DNA of 64,000 nucleotides. Source: Klebsiella africana. Its GTDB lineage: Bacteria; Pseudomonadota; Gammaproteobacteria; Enterobacterales; Enterobacteriaceae. Location of the stretch: the NCBI RefSeq assembly GCF_020526085.1, contig NZ_CP084874.1:4216001-4280000 (forward strand), written 5' to 3'. Shown here piece after piece: positions 44,588 through 54,400 of this stretch. The position numbers and the translations under genes are program-made. Position 1 is the first letter of the stretch. Each line of letters begins with the position of its first letter. The notes under the pieces are model-generated. The model was not told the origin of the DNA. It was given only the letters and a program-made list of their open reading frames with translations, and did no database searches.

Positions 44588-46801
44588 TTAGAAACGGAAG
44601 GTTGCGGTGGCAACGACCTGGCGTCCGGCGCCCCAGTAGCAGGCGTATTCGCTATAGCAGCTGGAGACATATTCGCGGTCAAACAGGTTGTTGACGTTGA
44701 CGCCGACCGAAGAGCCCGGCAGGCCGAAGCGCGCCAAATCGTATTTTACTGTCGCATCCATCAGCGCATAACCGGCCACATTGAAGGAATCGTTTTTCTT
44801 ACCGGTGCTGGTGTCATTTTTGTAGTAACTGACCGTTGAACCGATATAACGCGCCCCGGCGCCTACCGTCAGACCGCTGAGCGCGGTTTCGTGGAAGGTA
44901 TAATCCGCCCACAGGGAGGCCATGTTACGCGGCACTTCCGCCGGACGCTTGCCTTCGAAAACGGTATCGTGGGTGTACTCGGCATCGGTGTAGCTGTAGG
45001 CCGCGGTCAGGTTGATATTGGCGTTAACCGCCGCCTTCGCCTCCAGCTCAAAGCCGCGGGAGCGGATTTCGCCGGTTTGTACGCTGAACAGCCCGGTCGG
45101 ATCGTTCGGGTCTGCCGTCAGGTTCTTATCTTTGGTCAGCTGATAGACCGCCGCGGTGACCACCACCGGCATATCTTTCGGCACGTATTTTACGCCGGCT
45201 TCATACTGCTTACCGCGCGACGGATCGAACGGCTTACCGCTGCTGTTGGAACCCGATACCGGTTCAAACGATTCGCTATAGCTGAAGTACGGGGAGATGC
45301 CGTTATCAAAGAGATAGTTGATACCGCCGCGCCAGCTGAACTGCTGGTCGTGATTCTCCGCCATGCTGCTGGTTGAACGGGTGAAGGTCGACGTAGTGGC
45401 GTAATCGTAACGGCCACCTAACGTCATCACCCATTTGTCCCACTCCATCTGATCCTGCGCGTACAGGCCCGTCTGCTCCATCCGGTTAAGGACCGCGTAC
45501 GGGAAGTTGACGTTCACGTTCGGATTACCGTACTGCGGATTGGTCATGCTAATGGCATCGGCCGTACCGTAGTCTGCGTCAACGTCGTTACGCATCCGCG
45601 AGTAGTCCACCCCGGTCAGCAGCGTATGGCTGACCGCGCCGGTGGCGAAATCAGACTGTAGCTGAGTATCGACGGTAAAGGTGTTCAGGTGCTCATCAGA
45701 ACGCACGTAGGCGCGATTCATGTAACCCGGCGCGACATAGCCGTTGCCGTATACCGAACGATACAGCGTATGCACATCGGCATAGCGCAGATTTTGACGC
45801 ACGGTAAAGGTGTCATCGAACTGATGGGAGAAGCTATAGCCCACCATCTGCTGGCGACGCGCCATTTTGTTATCGGACTCGCCTTCGTTGAAATCGGTTG
45901 GCAGCTTGTGCGCCTTACCGTTGGCATCGTAATACGGCACCACGGTGCCTTCACGCGGCAGCCAGCCGTAGTAGCCCGCGTACGGGTCATTCTGGAAGTT
46001 GCTCAGGAAGGTGAAATCGGTTTTATCATCGGGACGCCAGCTAAAGGATGGCGCCACCGCGTAGCGGGTCGATTTCGCCATTTGCTGCTGGGCATCCTGG
46101 CTGCGTCCCAGGCCGGTCAGGCGATAGGACCAGACGCCGGCATCATCAATGGCGTCGCTAAAGTCAAACCCGGTCTGCCACAGGTTATCGGTGCCCATCT
46201 TGAACTGCACTTCTTTCAGCGGCTCGGTAGTCGGGCGCTTGCTGACCATACTGACGATACCGCCCGGGTTGCTGTTGCCGTACAGCACCGAGGTTGGCCC
46301 GCGCATCACTTCCACGCGTTCCAGGAAATACGGGTCCATGGAGACTTCAGAGTAGTTGTTACCCTGCAGCTTCATGCCATCCAGATACTGGTTGGTATTG
46401 ACGGTCGACGAAGTGGTGAAGCCGCGGATGGTGACCACATCATAGGTAGTTGAACTGCCGCGGGTGGAGAAGACGCTTGGCGTATAGGAGAGCGCCTCTT
46501 TTACCGTCGTCGGCTGGCGCATCTCCATCTCCTGGCGCGTTACCACCGAGACAGACTGCGGCGTTTTTTCGATCGGGGTATCGGTCTTGGTCGCCGTGGC
46601 AGAGCGTTTTGCCGCAATGGTCGGCGCCGGTCCCCAGGCGCTTTCCTGGGCGGTCGGGGCCGCGACGACGGTGATAGTTTCTTCTTGCTTCGGTTGTTCT
46701 GCTGCCTGTGCGTAGACAGACATGCCGCTAACCGCCGTGGCTACTACAACTGCGACTTTACGCAGCGAGTGATTTGGCTGAGCAGTTTTTGGACGCGCCA
46801 T
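44588..46801 (-). CDS. fhuA: TonB-dependent ferrichrome receptor FhuA
   Basis: Outer-membrane transporter for ferrichrome and in relatives a receptor for phages and colicin M. The 737-residue precursor (about ten fewer than E. coli) has a signal peptide ending VYAQA-AEQ (about residue 33). A TonB box (EETITVVAAP), a plug domain with RGFTTSS and RVEVMRGPTSVLYGNSNPGG, and a 22-strand barrel ending in Phe follow. Loop sequences differ from E. coli, so phage specificity cannot be inferred. A Fur-type operator precedes it. Confidence 0.93.
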   Translation of the reverse strand: MARPKTAQPNHSLRKVAVVVATAVSGMSVYAQAAEQPKQEETITVVAAPTAQESAWGPAPTIAAKRSATATKTDTPIEKTPQSVSVVTRQEMEMRQPTTVKEALSYTPSVFSTRGSSTTYDVVTIRGFTTSSTVNTNQYLDGMKLQGNNYSEVSMDPYFLERVEVMRGPTSVLYGNSNPGGIVSMVSKRPTTEPLKEVQFKMGTDNLWQTGFDFSDAIDDAGVWSYRLTGLGRSQDAQQQMAKSTRYAVAPSFSWRPDDKTDFTFLSNFQNDPYAGYYGWLPREGTVVPYYDANGKAHKLPTDFNEGESDNKMARRQQMVGYSFSHQFDDTFTVRQNLRYADVHTLYRSVYGNGYVAPGYMNRAYVRSDEHLNTFTVDTQLQSDFATGAVSHTLLTGVDYSRMRNDVDADYGTADAISMTNPQYGNPNVNVNFPYAVLNRMEQTGLYAQDQMEWDKWVMTLGGRYDYATTSTFTRSTSSMAENHDQQFSWRGGINYLFDNGISPYFSYSESFEPVSGSNSSGKPFDPSRGKQYEAGVKYVPKDMPVVVTAAVYQLTKDKNLTADPNDPTGLFSVQTGEIRSRGFELEAKAAVNANINLTAAYSYTDAEYTHDTVFEGKRPAEVPRNMASLWADYTFHETALSGLTVGAGARYIGSTVSYYKNDTSTGKKNDSFNVAGYALMDATVKYDLARFGLPGSSVGVNVNNLFDREYVSSCYSEYACYWGAGRQVVATATFRF

Positions 46802-46823
46802 GGGTATATCTCTGATGAAAGTG

Positions 46824-46852
46824 AATGATAACGTAAACGAGAATTATTATTA
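46824..46852 (-). promoter_or_regulatory. Fur-type operator upstream of fhuA
   Basis: The minus-strand stretch from AATAATAATTCTCG to TTACGTTATCATT carries overlapping hexamers related to GATAAT/ATTATC, 22 bases before the fhuA ATG. It matches what I remember of the E. coli fhuA Fur region. Iron repression is inferred. Confidence 0.6.
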
Positions 46853-46983
46853 TGACGGGCGATATAATAGGCGAAACGTTGAAGGCAAGGCAAGCGATAT
46901 GCCTGTCGGGCCGGACCGAAGGCCGAATTAATAACCAGATAGTTATTATGGGGTTAAAGAGCGGTTAAGTTTTTTACAGGAAT

Positions 46984-47017
46984 AAAAAAACCCCTTAATA
47001 CTTTCGTAGTAAGGGGT
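46984..47017 (-). terminator. Rho-independent terminator after mrcB
   Basis: On the minus strand the stem ACCCCTTA / TAAGGGGT with an extended inner helix is followed by seven T. It separates mrcB from fhuA, which then starts from its own iron-regulated promoter. Confidence 0.88.
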
Positions 47018-47035
47018 CTGGTCAGACGACGCGAA

Positions 47036-49588
47036 TCAGTTGCTGCCGAACATATCCTTGATCCAGCCCGCCACGCCGTCGCTCTTTTCCTGCTGCTTCG
47101 GCGGCTGTTGCTGCTGTTGTTGTTGCTGCGGCTGCTGCTGCCCGGACTGATTGAACGGGTTGTTCGCTTCCTGCTGCTGCAACTGCTGCTGCTGCATCAT
47201 CTCGCCCTGACGGCACAGCGCATCCGGCTGCGTGGTCCACACCGGCAGCGAACGCATACCGCCGCTGCAGACGAAGTTGCCATTGCTGTCCACGCCCATG
47301 TCGACGACATCTTCCGGCGCCGTCAGCACCAGCGGCGTTGGCGTCTGGTTCGCCAGATAGCGTTGGTAAATCGACATCGCACCGCTGGCACCGTACAGTT
47401 TGGTCGGCTGGTTGTTATCGCGTCCCACCCAGGTGATAGTCACCTGGCTACCGTCGATGCCGGCGAACCAGGTATCGACGTTATTGTTGGTGGTCCCGGT
47501 TTTCCCCGCCAGATGCAGGCCAGGATACTTCGCGCCCAGCTGACGCCCCGTCCCGCGCTGTACCACCTGCTGCATGGTCCACAGCGTCATGTAAGCCGCC
47601 TGGGCAGGCACGGCGCGCTCTGCCTGTGGATAGCTCTGATAGAGCACGGTGCCATCTTCAGCAATTACTGACCGCAGAGCGGATAACGGCGCGCGGTTAC
47701 CCCCGCTGGCGATGGTCTGGAAGGCCTGCGCCACTTCAATCGGCGTCAGGTTTAGCGCACCCAGCAGCATCGACGGTACCGCGTTGAGCTGGTTCTTCGG
47801 CGCCCCCAGCTTCGTCCAGGTATCAACCACCGCCGGCAAGCCCAGCGCCATCCCGAGGTTAACCGTCGGCACGTTCATCGAGCGGGTCAGGGCATCCACC
47901 AGCATCACCTGGCCGCTGAAGCGACGATCGTCGTTCTGCGGGGACCACGTCTGGCCGTTGGACAGGCGAATGGTCACCGGCGCATCGGCGATCCAGGTAT
48001 TCAGGCGATACTGATTCGGCTGGCTCAGCGCGGTCAGATAGGTCGCTGGCTTAGCCAGAGAACCAATTGATCGGCGGGCCTGCATCGCGCGGTTATAACC
48101 CGCGAATTGCGGCTCCGCGCCGCCAACCATCGCCCGCACTTCGCCGGTAAAGCGGTCAACCACTACCATGGCGGTTTCCAGGTCTGCCAGTTTGCGCTGT
48201 TTCTTCAGTACCGGGATCCCTTCGGAGGCCGCTTTTTCCGCCGCATCCTGGGCCACCGAGTCGAAGGTAGTGAAGATTTTCACGCCAGAAAGATCTTTCA
48301 CTTTATCGCCCAGCTTCGCCTGCAGCTCCTGACGCACCATCTGCATAAACGCCGGCTGCGGTGAAATCACCCCACCGCGCGGCTGCACGCCCAGCGGACG
48401 GGCGCTCAGCATGTCGTACAGTTCCTGGTCGATAACCTGCTGCTGCTGCAGCAGACGCAGCACCAGATTGCGTCGCTCCAGGGCCAGCTTCGGGTTGCGC
48501 CACGGGTTATACACCGACGCCCCTTTCACCATCCCCACCAGCAGCGCCTGCTGATCGAGGCTCAGCTCTTCCACCGGACGGCCAAAATAGTACAGGCTGG
48601 CCAGCGGGAAGCCGCGAATTTCGTTATCACCGCTCTGCCCGAGGTACACCTCGTTCATATACAGCTCAAGGATGCGATCCTTGCTGTAGCGGGCGTCGAC
48701 GATCAGCGCCATATACGCTTCGTTGGCTTTACGCCAGTAGGAGCGTTCGCTGGAGAGGAACAGGTTTTTCACCAGCTGCTGGGTCAGGGTACTCGCCCCC
48801 TGCACCGTCCGGCCCGCCGTCAGGTTTGCCAGCACCGCACGGCCGATGGAATAGAGGCTGATACCATCGTGCTCGTAGAAGTGGCGGTCTTCGGTCGCCA
48901 GCAGGGTATCCACCAGCAGATCGGGGAAGCCGCTGCGCTTCACGAACAGGCGCTGCTCGCCGTTCGGCGACTGCAGCATGGTAATAAGACGCGGATCGAG
49001 ACGGAAGAAACCGAACTGGCGGTTGTTATCCATATTCTCGATAGTTTCCAGATGGTCGCCGTCGAAGGTCAGACGCGCGCGCACCTGTCCTTCTTTACTG
49101 TCCGGGAAATCGAACGGACGACGGATCATCTCGATGCTGTTAGCCTGCACGGTGTATTCACCCGGGCGCGTCATCGCGCTGACCTGACGATACTGCGTGG
49201 CGTTCAGCAAACGCACCATTTCGTTTTTGCTGATCTGCATGTCCGGCTCAAGGTTCACCATCCGGCCATAGACCGCGGCCGGTAGCTCCCAGACTTTACC
49301 GTCAATGCGGCTGCGGATTTTCTGATCGAGGTAGACGCCATAGGCGGCAATCAGCACCGCGAAGACAATCCCCAGCTTGACCAGCAGCCACAGCCAGCTG
49401 CGCTTCCGACGAGGCTTACCACCTTTGCCTTTAGATTTTCTCGGCACCGGTTTCTCATCCTCATAATCATCGTCATCATACTCGTCGTCGTAGTCCTCTT
49501 CCCGGACCCGGCGACGGGTGACTTTCTGTTTTGTCGGACGTGAGGGTCTTCCCTTACGTCCGATAGGCTCGCGGTCATCTCCCGCCAT
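47036..49588 (-). CDS. mrcB: Penicillin-binding protein 1b
   Basis: Bifunctional class A peptidoglycan synthase anchored in the inner membrane and activated by LpoB. The 850 residues comprise a highly charged cytoplasmic tail, one membrane segment (about 69-88), the UB2H domain, a GT51 transglycosylase ([12 protein letters not shown] with the catalytic Glu), and a transpeptidase with SLAK, SMN and KTGTT motifs. The C-terminal tail after about residue 795 is Gln-rich low-complexity sequence, longer than in E. coli. ATG 49588 starts [13 protein letters not shown] as in E. coli; an earlier start five codons upstream was rejected. Confidence 0.96.
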   Translation of the reverse strand: MAGDDREPIGRKGRPSRPTKQKVTRRRVREEDYDDEYDDDDYEDEKPVPRKSKGKGGKPRRKRSWLWLLVKLGIVFAVLIAAYGVYLDQKIRSRIDGKVWELPAAVYGRMVNLEPDMQISKNEMVRLLNATQYRQVSAMTRPGEYTVQANSIEMIRRPFDFPDSKEGQVRARLTFDGDHLETIENMDNNRQFGFFRLDPRLITMLQSPNGEQRLFVKRSGFPDLLVDTLLATEDRHFYEHDGISLYSIGRAVLANLTAGRTVQGASTLTQQLVKNLFLSSERSYWRKANEAYMALIVDARYSKDRILELYMNEVYLGQSGDNEIRGFPLASLYYFGRPVEELSLDQQALLVGMVKGASVYNPWRNPKLALERRNLVLRLLQQQQVIDQELYDMLSARPLGVQPRGGVISPQPAFMQMVRQELQAKLGDKVKDLSGVKIFTTFDSVAQDAAEKAASEGIPVLKKQRKLADLETAMVVVDRFTGEVRAMVGGAEPQFAGYNRAMQARRSIGSLAKPATYLTALSQPNQYRLNTWIADAPVTIRLSNGQTWSPQNDDRRFSGQVMLVDALTRSMNVPTVNLGMALGLPAVVDTWTKLGAPKNQLNAVPSMLLGALNLTPIEVAQAFQTIASGGNRAPLSALRSVIAEDGTVLYQSYPQAERAVPAQAAYMTLWTMQQVVQRGTGRQLGAKYPGLHLAGKTGTTNNNVDTWFAGIDGSQVTITWVGRDNNQPTKLYGASGAMSIYQRYLANQTPTPLVLTAPEDVVDMGVDSNGNFVCSGGMRSLPVWTTQPDALCRQGEMMQQQQLQQQEANNPFNQSGQQQPQQQQQQQQPPKQQEKSDGVAGWIKDMFGSN

Positions 49589-50172
49589 GCTTTTTCTCCG
49601 CAACGTTCAGGCGCAAAGGCCTGATTCTCAATACTTCCCCTGCTCAGAGGAAGAAGAAATCTCTCAAATTAACGTCCAGGCTGCTTATCCTTCGGACGAC
49701 AACCTGCTGGCAGGCAGGACGCGCCGCCAGCCTTTCAGAGGGTTGGTTTGCTTCGTGTTACATGATACTAACAATAAAAATTCACCATAAAATCATTGTG
49801 TTAAACGCATCATCGGCAGAATAAGTCAGAACATAGCACGTAATGTTCAGGGCATACAGGATAGCACTAAAATGCGACATTCTTAACCAGCATTTTACCT
49901 CCTGCGCACGTAACAAGATGGGAAAGAGTATGTTTTTTAATAACATAAAAAACGGCGCGCTCCCCTCCGGTCAACGCAGTGGCCTTATCCGCGGAGGAAA
50001 ATATATTTCCCCAGCGCCAACGTTTATTATGGGAAAAAGTAAAGTCGATTAATCGGCTTTCCGTTGATAAAAATGAGAGCCTGTTAACATTTATGCAGAA
50101 TAATATTTTATGATGACACCAGGGAAATATTTGTTAAACTAACGGCCAGTGATTCATTATTTTGATTACTCT
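49589..50172. other. AT-rich gap between mrcB and pulS, no convincing gene
   Basis: The 584 bases hold the mrcB and pulS 5' regions. A 69-codon frame (49843-50052, +) has no recognisable family or clear ribosome-binding site. It overlaps a REP-like palindrome (CCTCCG at 49964 with CGGAGG at 49992). A second inverted repeat, AAAG-CGATTAATCG-CTTT, lies near 50040-50060. This is the left junction of the pul locus. Confidence 0.5.
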
Positions 50173-50550
50173 ATGATGCGTATTCCGCTTATATTTCCGC
50201 TTTGCATGGTAGCTCTTCTCTCTGGCTGCCAACAAAAACCCGCCTCAACGCTCAGCCCGGCCATCAGCAGCCAGGCGCAGCTCGAGCAGCTCTCGTCCGT
50301 GGCGGCAGGAACGCGCTATCTCAAGAATAAATGTAATCGTAGCGATCTCCCCGCCGATGAAACGATATATCGGGCGGCGGTGAATGTCGGTAAAGCGCGC
50401 GGATGGGGAAATATTGATGTGGCGACGTTAAGCCAAAATAGCGACCGGCTTTACCAACAGCTTTTACAGGACAGCACCCCGGAAGCCACACAGTGCAGTC
50501 AATTTAATCGCCAGCTTGCTCCCTTTATTGCCAGCCTACGCGGCGACTAA
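50173..50550 (+). CDS. pulS: Pilotin lipoprotein PulS of the type II secretion system
   Basis: Small outer-membrane lipoprotein that binds the C-terminal S domain of secretin PulD, protects it and pilots it to the outer membrane through Lol. The product has about 125 residues. A lipoprotein signal peptide has lipobox LLSGC (acylated Cys at about residue 18), then GARYL-like and NKCNRSD segments with two further Cys that could form the family disulfide. ATG 50173 or the adjacent ATG 50176 is the start; no strong ribosome-binding site. Convergent with pulB and apart from the main operon, as in other Klebsiella. Confidence 0.9.
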   Translation: MMRIPLIFPLCMVALLSGCQQKPASTLSPAISSQAQLEQLSSVAAGTRYLKNKCNRSDLPADETIYRAAVNVGKARGWGNIDVATLSQNSDRLYQQLLQDSTPEATQCSQFNRQLAPFIASLRGD

Positions 50551-50589
50551 GCAAAATATCTTCAACGCGCATTTAATTGCGCGTGCCCC

Positions 50590-51147
50590 TTATTCGCCTT
50601 TCGGCTCCTCGTCAATTTTCCCGCCGGGCCAGTCCTCCAGCGCCGCGAGGGTAAAGGTCGTGCCGTTGAAGCTAAAGATCGTCACATCCTGCTGGATCTG
50701 CTCCACCACCAGATTGGGCAGCGGGGAATCGCCCTCGGTCCACGCTTTGCCGTTTAACACAATGCTGCGTTTTTCCGCTAACGAGGCGTAGACATGGGCG
50801 GTGTAGCGCAGCGGCGGCAGCGTATCGCTGTCCACCACCGGCGCGACGGGCGCGCTGGCTTTTGCCGCCGGCGGCGGCGTCTTTGGCGCGGCCTCTCCGG
50901 CAGCGGTTAACGGCAGAAGCGCCGCATGCGCCACCGGCAAGGGCAGCGTTTGCGGCGGTGCCGGGTGACGCCACTGCTCGCCGCCAAACCAGCCGAGCGC
51001 GATAAATAATCCGGCGTACAGCGGGATAATCCAGCCGGGGATCTGTACCATCCGGCCGCGGCTTACCGGCGCGTCCGCCAGCGCGGTGGACGGCTGATGC
51101 GCCACCAGCGGGGGGATCCCTCTTTCACTGTCATCACGAACAATCAC
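50590..51147 (-). CDS. pulB: General secretion protein B-like PulB
   Basis: GspB-family protein. In species with ExeA/GspA, GspB helps insert the secretin; the role of PulB alone in Klebsiella is unclear. About 185 residues: a short cytoplasmic tail, one membrane segment (IPGWIIPLYAGLFIALGWFG), a Pro/Ala-rich linker, and a C-terminal GspB domain (LPPLRYTAHVYASLAEKRSIV). GTG 51147 is chosen because AGGAGA lies five bases upstream; a GTG at 51168 is possible. It lies between pulS and pulA with no gspA partner visible. Confidence 0.82.
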   Translation of the reverse strand: MIVRDDSERGIPPLVAHQPSTALADAPVSRGRMVQIPGWIIPLYAGLFIALGWFGGEQWRHPAPPQTLPLPVAHAALLPLTAAGEAAPKTPPPAAKASAPVAPVVDSDTLPPLRYTAHVYASLAEKRSIVLNGKAWTEGDSPLPNLVVEQIQQDVTIFSFNGTTFTLAALEDWPGGKIDEEPKGE

Positions 51148-51231
51148 AACCGTCTCCTGTTCCCTCACGATAACGAGAAGGCGCCCTTACGGACACCCCA
51201 GACTGCTGACAAAGTGCAATCATCAGGAATT

Positions 51232-51332
51232 GCCCGGCGGCGCTACGCTCGCGCGGGCCTATAGATAACTGCATAACTATTTGATATTGCAATCTTTCGT
51301 AGGCCGGGTAAGGCGAAAGCCGCCACCCGGCA
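51232..51332. repeat. Two REP-like palindromes between pulB and pulA
   Basis: One palindrome (51232-51258) runs from GCCCGGCGGCGC to GCGCGGGC. The other (51299-51332) is GTAGGCCGGGTAAGGCG to CGCCACCCGGCA. They resemble extragenic REP units and fill the 3' side of pulA. Confidence 0.65.
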
Positions 51333-51375
51333 GAAAGGCGAGCACAATAACGAAACAGGTTTGTCATCAGCCAGA

Positions 51376-51393
51376 GGCGCCCTGACGGGCGCC
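51376..51393 (-). terminator. Hairpin just after pulA
   Basis: The perfect stem GGCGCCC / GGGCGCC with four-base loop starts 11 bases after the pulA stop. It lacks a T-run, so it may stabilise the 3' end rather than terminate. Confidence 0.45.
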
Positions 51394-51403
51394 CTACGTT
51401 ATG

Positions 51404-54400
51404 TTATTTACTGCTCACCGGCAGGCCAGCGCCCTGCGACTCACCCTGCGGCAACTCGAGCACGGCGACCGACCAGGCCGGCAACGTGACCGAGCCATCA
51501 GCGGCAACCTGTACGCCGCTGGCCAGCGACCGGTCGCCCGCCGCCTGCTGAATAGCGCTCAGCTGCAACGATGTACCGGTGAAGTCCTGCAGCGTCCGGC
51601 TTTCCGGTGCGGCGTTGATCGCCACCACAATGCCGTCGACGCGGCTGTCCAGGCTAGCGCCAGCCTGCATCCCGTCATCGATAGTCATCACCAGCAGACC
51701 GGTTTGCTGATCGGCGCCGGTATTGCGGAAGTCCACGCGCTTCATCACCGTCGCGCCATCGCCAAGGGTAAACAGCGGGGACGATTTACGCAGCGCGGTC
51801 AGCTCCTGATAAAACGCGGTCATCTGCTTAAGCTCGGCTTCTCCCGGGGTTGCCACCCAGTCCTTCACGCGAGCGATGATGTCGTAGTTGCTGCCATCAT
51901 CGCTGATGCGCGGCATACCGACGTTGTAGTTATTATCCTGCAGGGAGTAGTCCACGCGGTTAAACCAGTCACCAGAGTCATACGAATCGCGGGTAAAAGA
52001 TTTAGAGCGCAGCAGCTCCGAACCCTGCTGGTCAAAGGCGATCCCCTGGCCCAGCATCACGGTGGCCAGCGACACGGCCTGCATCCGGATGCGGGTATCG
52101 AGATCCGTCTCCTGAGCGGCTTTGTAGCTGATCATGTCCCACAGCGTCTGGTTATCGTGTTTTGACACATAGTTCACGACTTCCGTCGGATCAGCCGCGT
52201 AGCCGCCGGGCGCGCCGTTATAGTCAATCTCGCTGCCTCTCTTCACCGCGCCGTCTTTGTCGATCAGCACGAAGTCGGCAAGGTTACCGGCCATGCCCAG
52301 ACGGGTCAGATCGGCGAGATGGCGCGCCTGATCGTCGGTCATGCTGGTCAGCTCATTCGGCAGAACGCCGGCCCCGCTGCCCACGCCCTGGTTCTGGCGC
52401 AATGCATCGCCGGAATCGAACGGCCCGCCGCCGCGCACGGCGTCGCGCAGACGATCGGAGAACGTGCCGATCCCGGTGCCTTTCAGATTGATTTGCGAGG
52501 CAATTTCAAAGCGATCGCTCTGGTTGGAATCCCAGCCTTCACCAAAGAAGTAAATGTCCGGGTTCAGCGCTTTAATGCGCTCCCAGGCCGAGAGGATCTG
52601 CGCTTTCGGGTGGTAGCCCATCAGATCGAAGCGGAAGCCATCGATCTTATAATCGGTGGTCCATACCGCCAGTGAATCGGCGATAAGCTTGGCGAACATC
52701 CGGTGCTCTGGCGCCGAGTCGGAGCAACAGGTGGCCGATTCCACGCTGCCGGTGGTTTCATTCAGGCGCTGATAGTACCAGGGGACGATCTTATCCAGCA
52801 CCGAGGTGCGGTCGGTCGGGCCGGCGGCGTTGGTGTGGTTATACACCACGTCCATAATGACGTTCATTCCCAGATCCTGCTTGATAGCCTGAATCATGGT
52901 GCGGAACTCTTTAATGCGCGCCGTGCCTTCCGGATCGGTGGCATACGATCCTTCCGGTACCGTGTAGTGGAACGGATCGTAGCCCCAGTTATAGGAGTCG
53001 GTCTGCGCCACCAGCGTGTTCAACGCCTGCACCTGCGGATTATCCTTACTGTCGTTCTGCTTCAGCTGAGTCAGCACTTCTTCGACCGTCGAACCACTGT
53101 CACAGTAGCCCGCGAACTCGCTGCTCTTCACCGCGCTGTTGACCTCGCACAGGCGGCTGAACGGCTGCTGAATATCGGCGACTTTGTCGCTGAACTCATT
53201 GACCGTCGCCAGATCGAAGACCGGCAGCAGTTCAATATGGGTCACCCCTGAATCCGACAGCTTTTTCAGATGCTGAACCATATTGCTCTCCTGGGCGGTG
53301 AGCGCCAGATACTTACCGCGCAGTTCGGCAGGTACGGTTTGATCCCAGGCGGAGAGATCGCGAATGTGCGATTCATGAATCGTCATTTTCGCCAGATCGG
53401 CTTTAGTTTTCTGCGCGTGCGGCATCGTCAGCCCGTCCCAGCCTTCCGGCTTCAGCGCGCTGTCGTTGAGATCGACCACCTGGCTGTACTCCGAGTTGGT
53501 CGACAAACTGTGGGCGTAGGGATCGGTTACTTCATACTGCTCAACTTTGCGCGATTGCGGGTGGTAGACCGTCATCGCGTAGCGGTAGAAGGCGCCTTTC
53601 AGGTCGCTTCCCCCCTGCCAGGACCAGGCGCCGGAGGCGCTGTCGCGGGTCATTGGATGGCTGGCTACCACTTTCTTGTCGGCGCTGTAGAGCACCAGCT
53701 CAACCTGCTGCGCCGTGGGTGCCCAGACGCGGAAGGTCACGCCACTATCGGTTAGCTGGGCGCCGTAGCTCAGCGCCTCGGCAGCGGCGGCATAGGTATC
53801 GTCCAGCACGCCGGCGGTCTGCACCTGGGTAGCGGAGCTCAGGATCCCATCGCTTTCCGCGGCTATCGCCACCGTCTCGCCCTGCAGCAATTCATCGACG
53901 TTGACATCATCCGGCAGTTTAAAGGCTGGATAGCTGGCGAGATGCGGGAAGCGCATGCTTACCTGCTGGCTGACAGTGGTGGGGGTCAGCTTGACATATT
54001 TATCGCTAAATTCGCCGTTACTGTCGGCAGCGACTTTACTGCTGTGACTGTAATAGAGGCGCACAATGGGTTTATTTTCCCCACCCGGCCACAGCAGAGT
54101 AGTCTTATCGACCCAGTGCGCATCGGCCAGCGCCACGCCAAAGGCGGCGCGGAAGGCGTCGGCGCGGGAGTCATAGACCGCGCTGTTGCCGGCGATAACC
54201 GATACCGTGCGATCGGTGAAATCACTGAAGGAGACACGCAGATCGCTGTCGATAAGCTTATCGGTGCCATCGCGAACGATAACGTTGATACATCCGCTCT
54301 CTTTGGTCAGCGGGATCACCCAGTAAGGGCCATATTTGTCGCTGCCGGTTGGCGTGGTACTGACATCATTCCAGTCCCCCACCGGCGCGCTCAGCGCGTC

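Noticed and set aside
49843..50052. A 69-codon plus-strand gene upstream of pulS
   Set aside because: It has no clear ribosome-binding site, no recognisable relative, and overlaps an inverted repeat; listed only as part of the intergenic gap.
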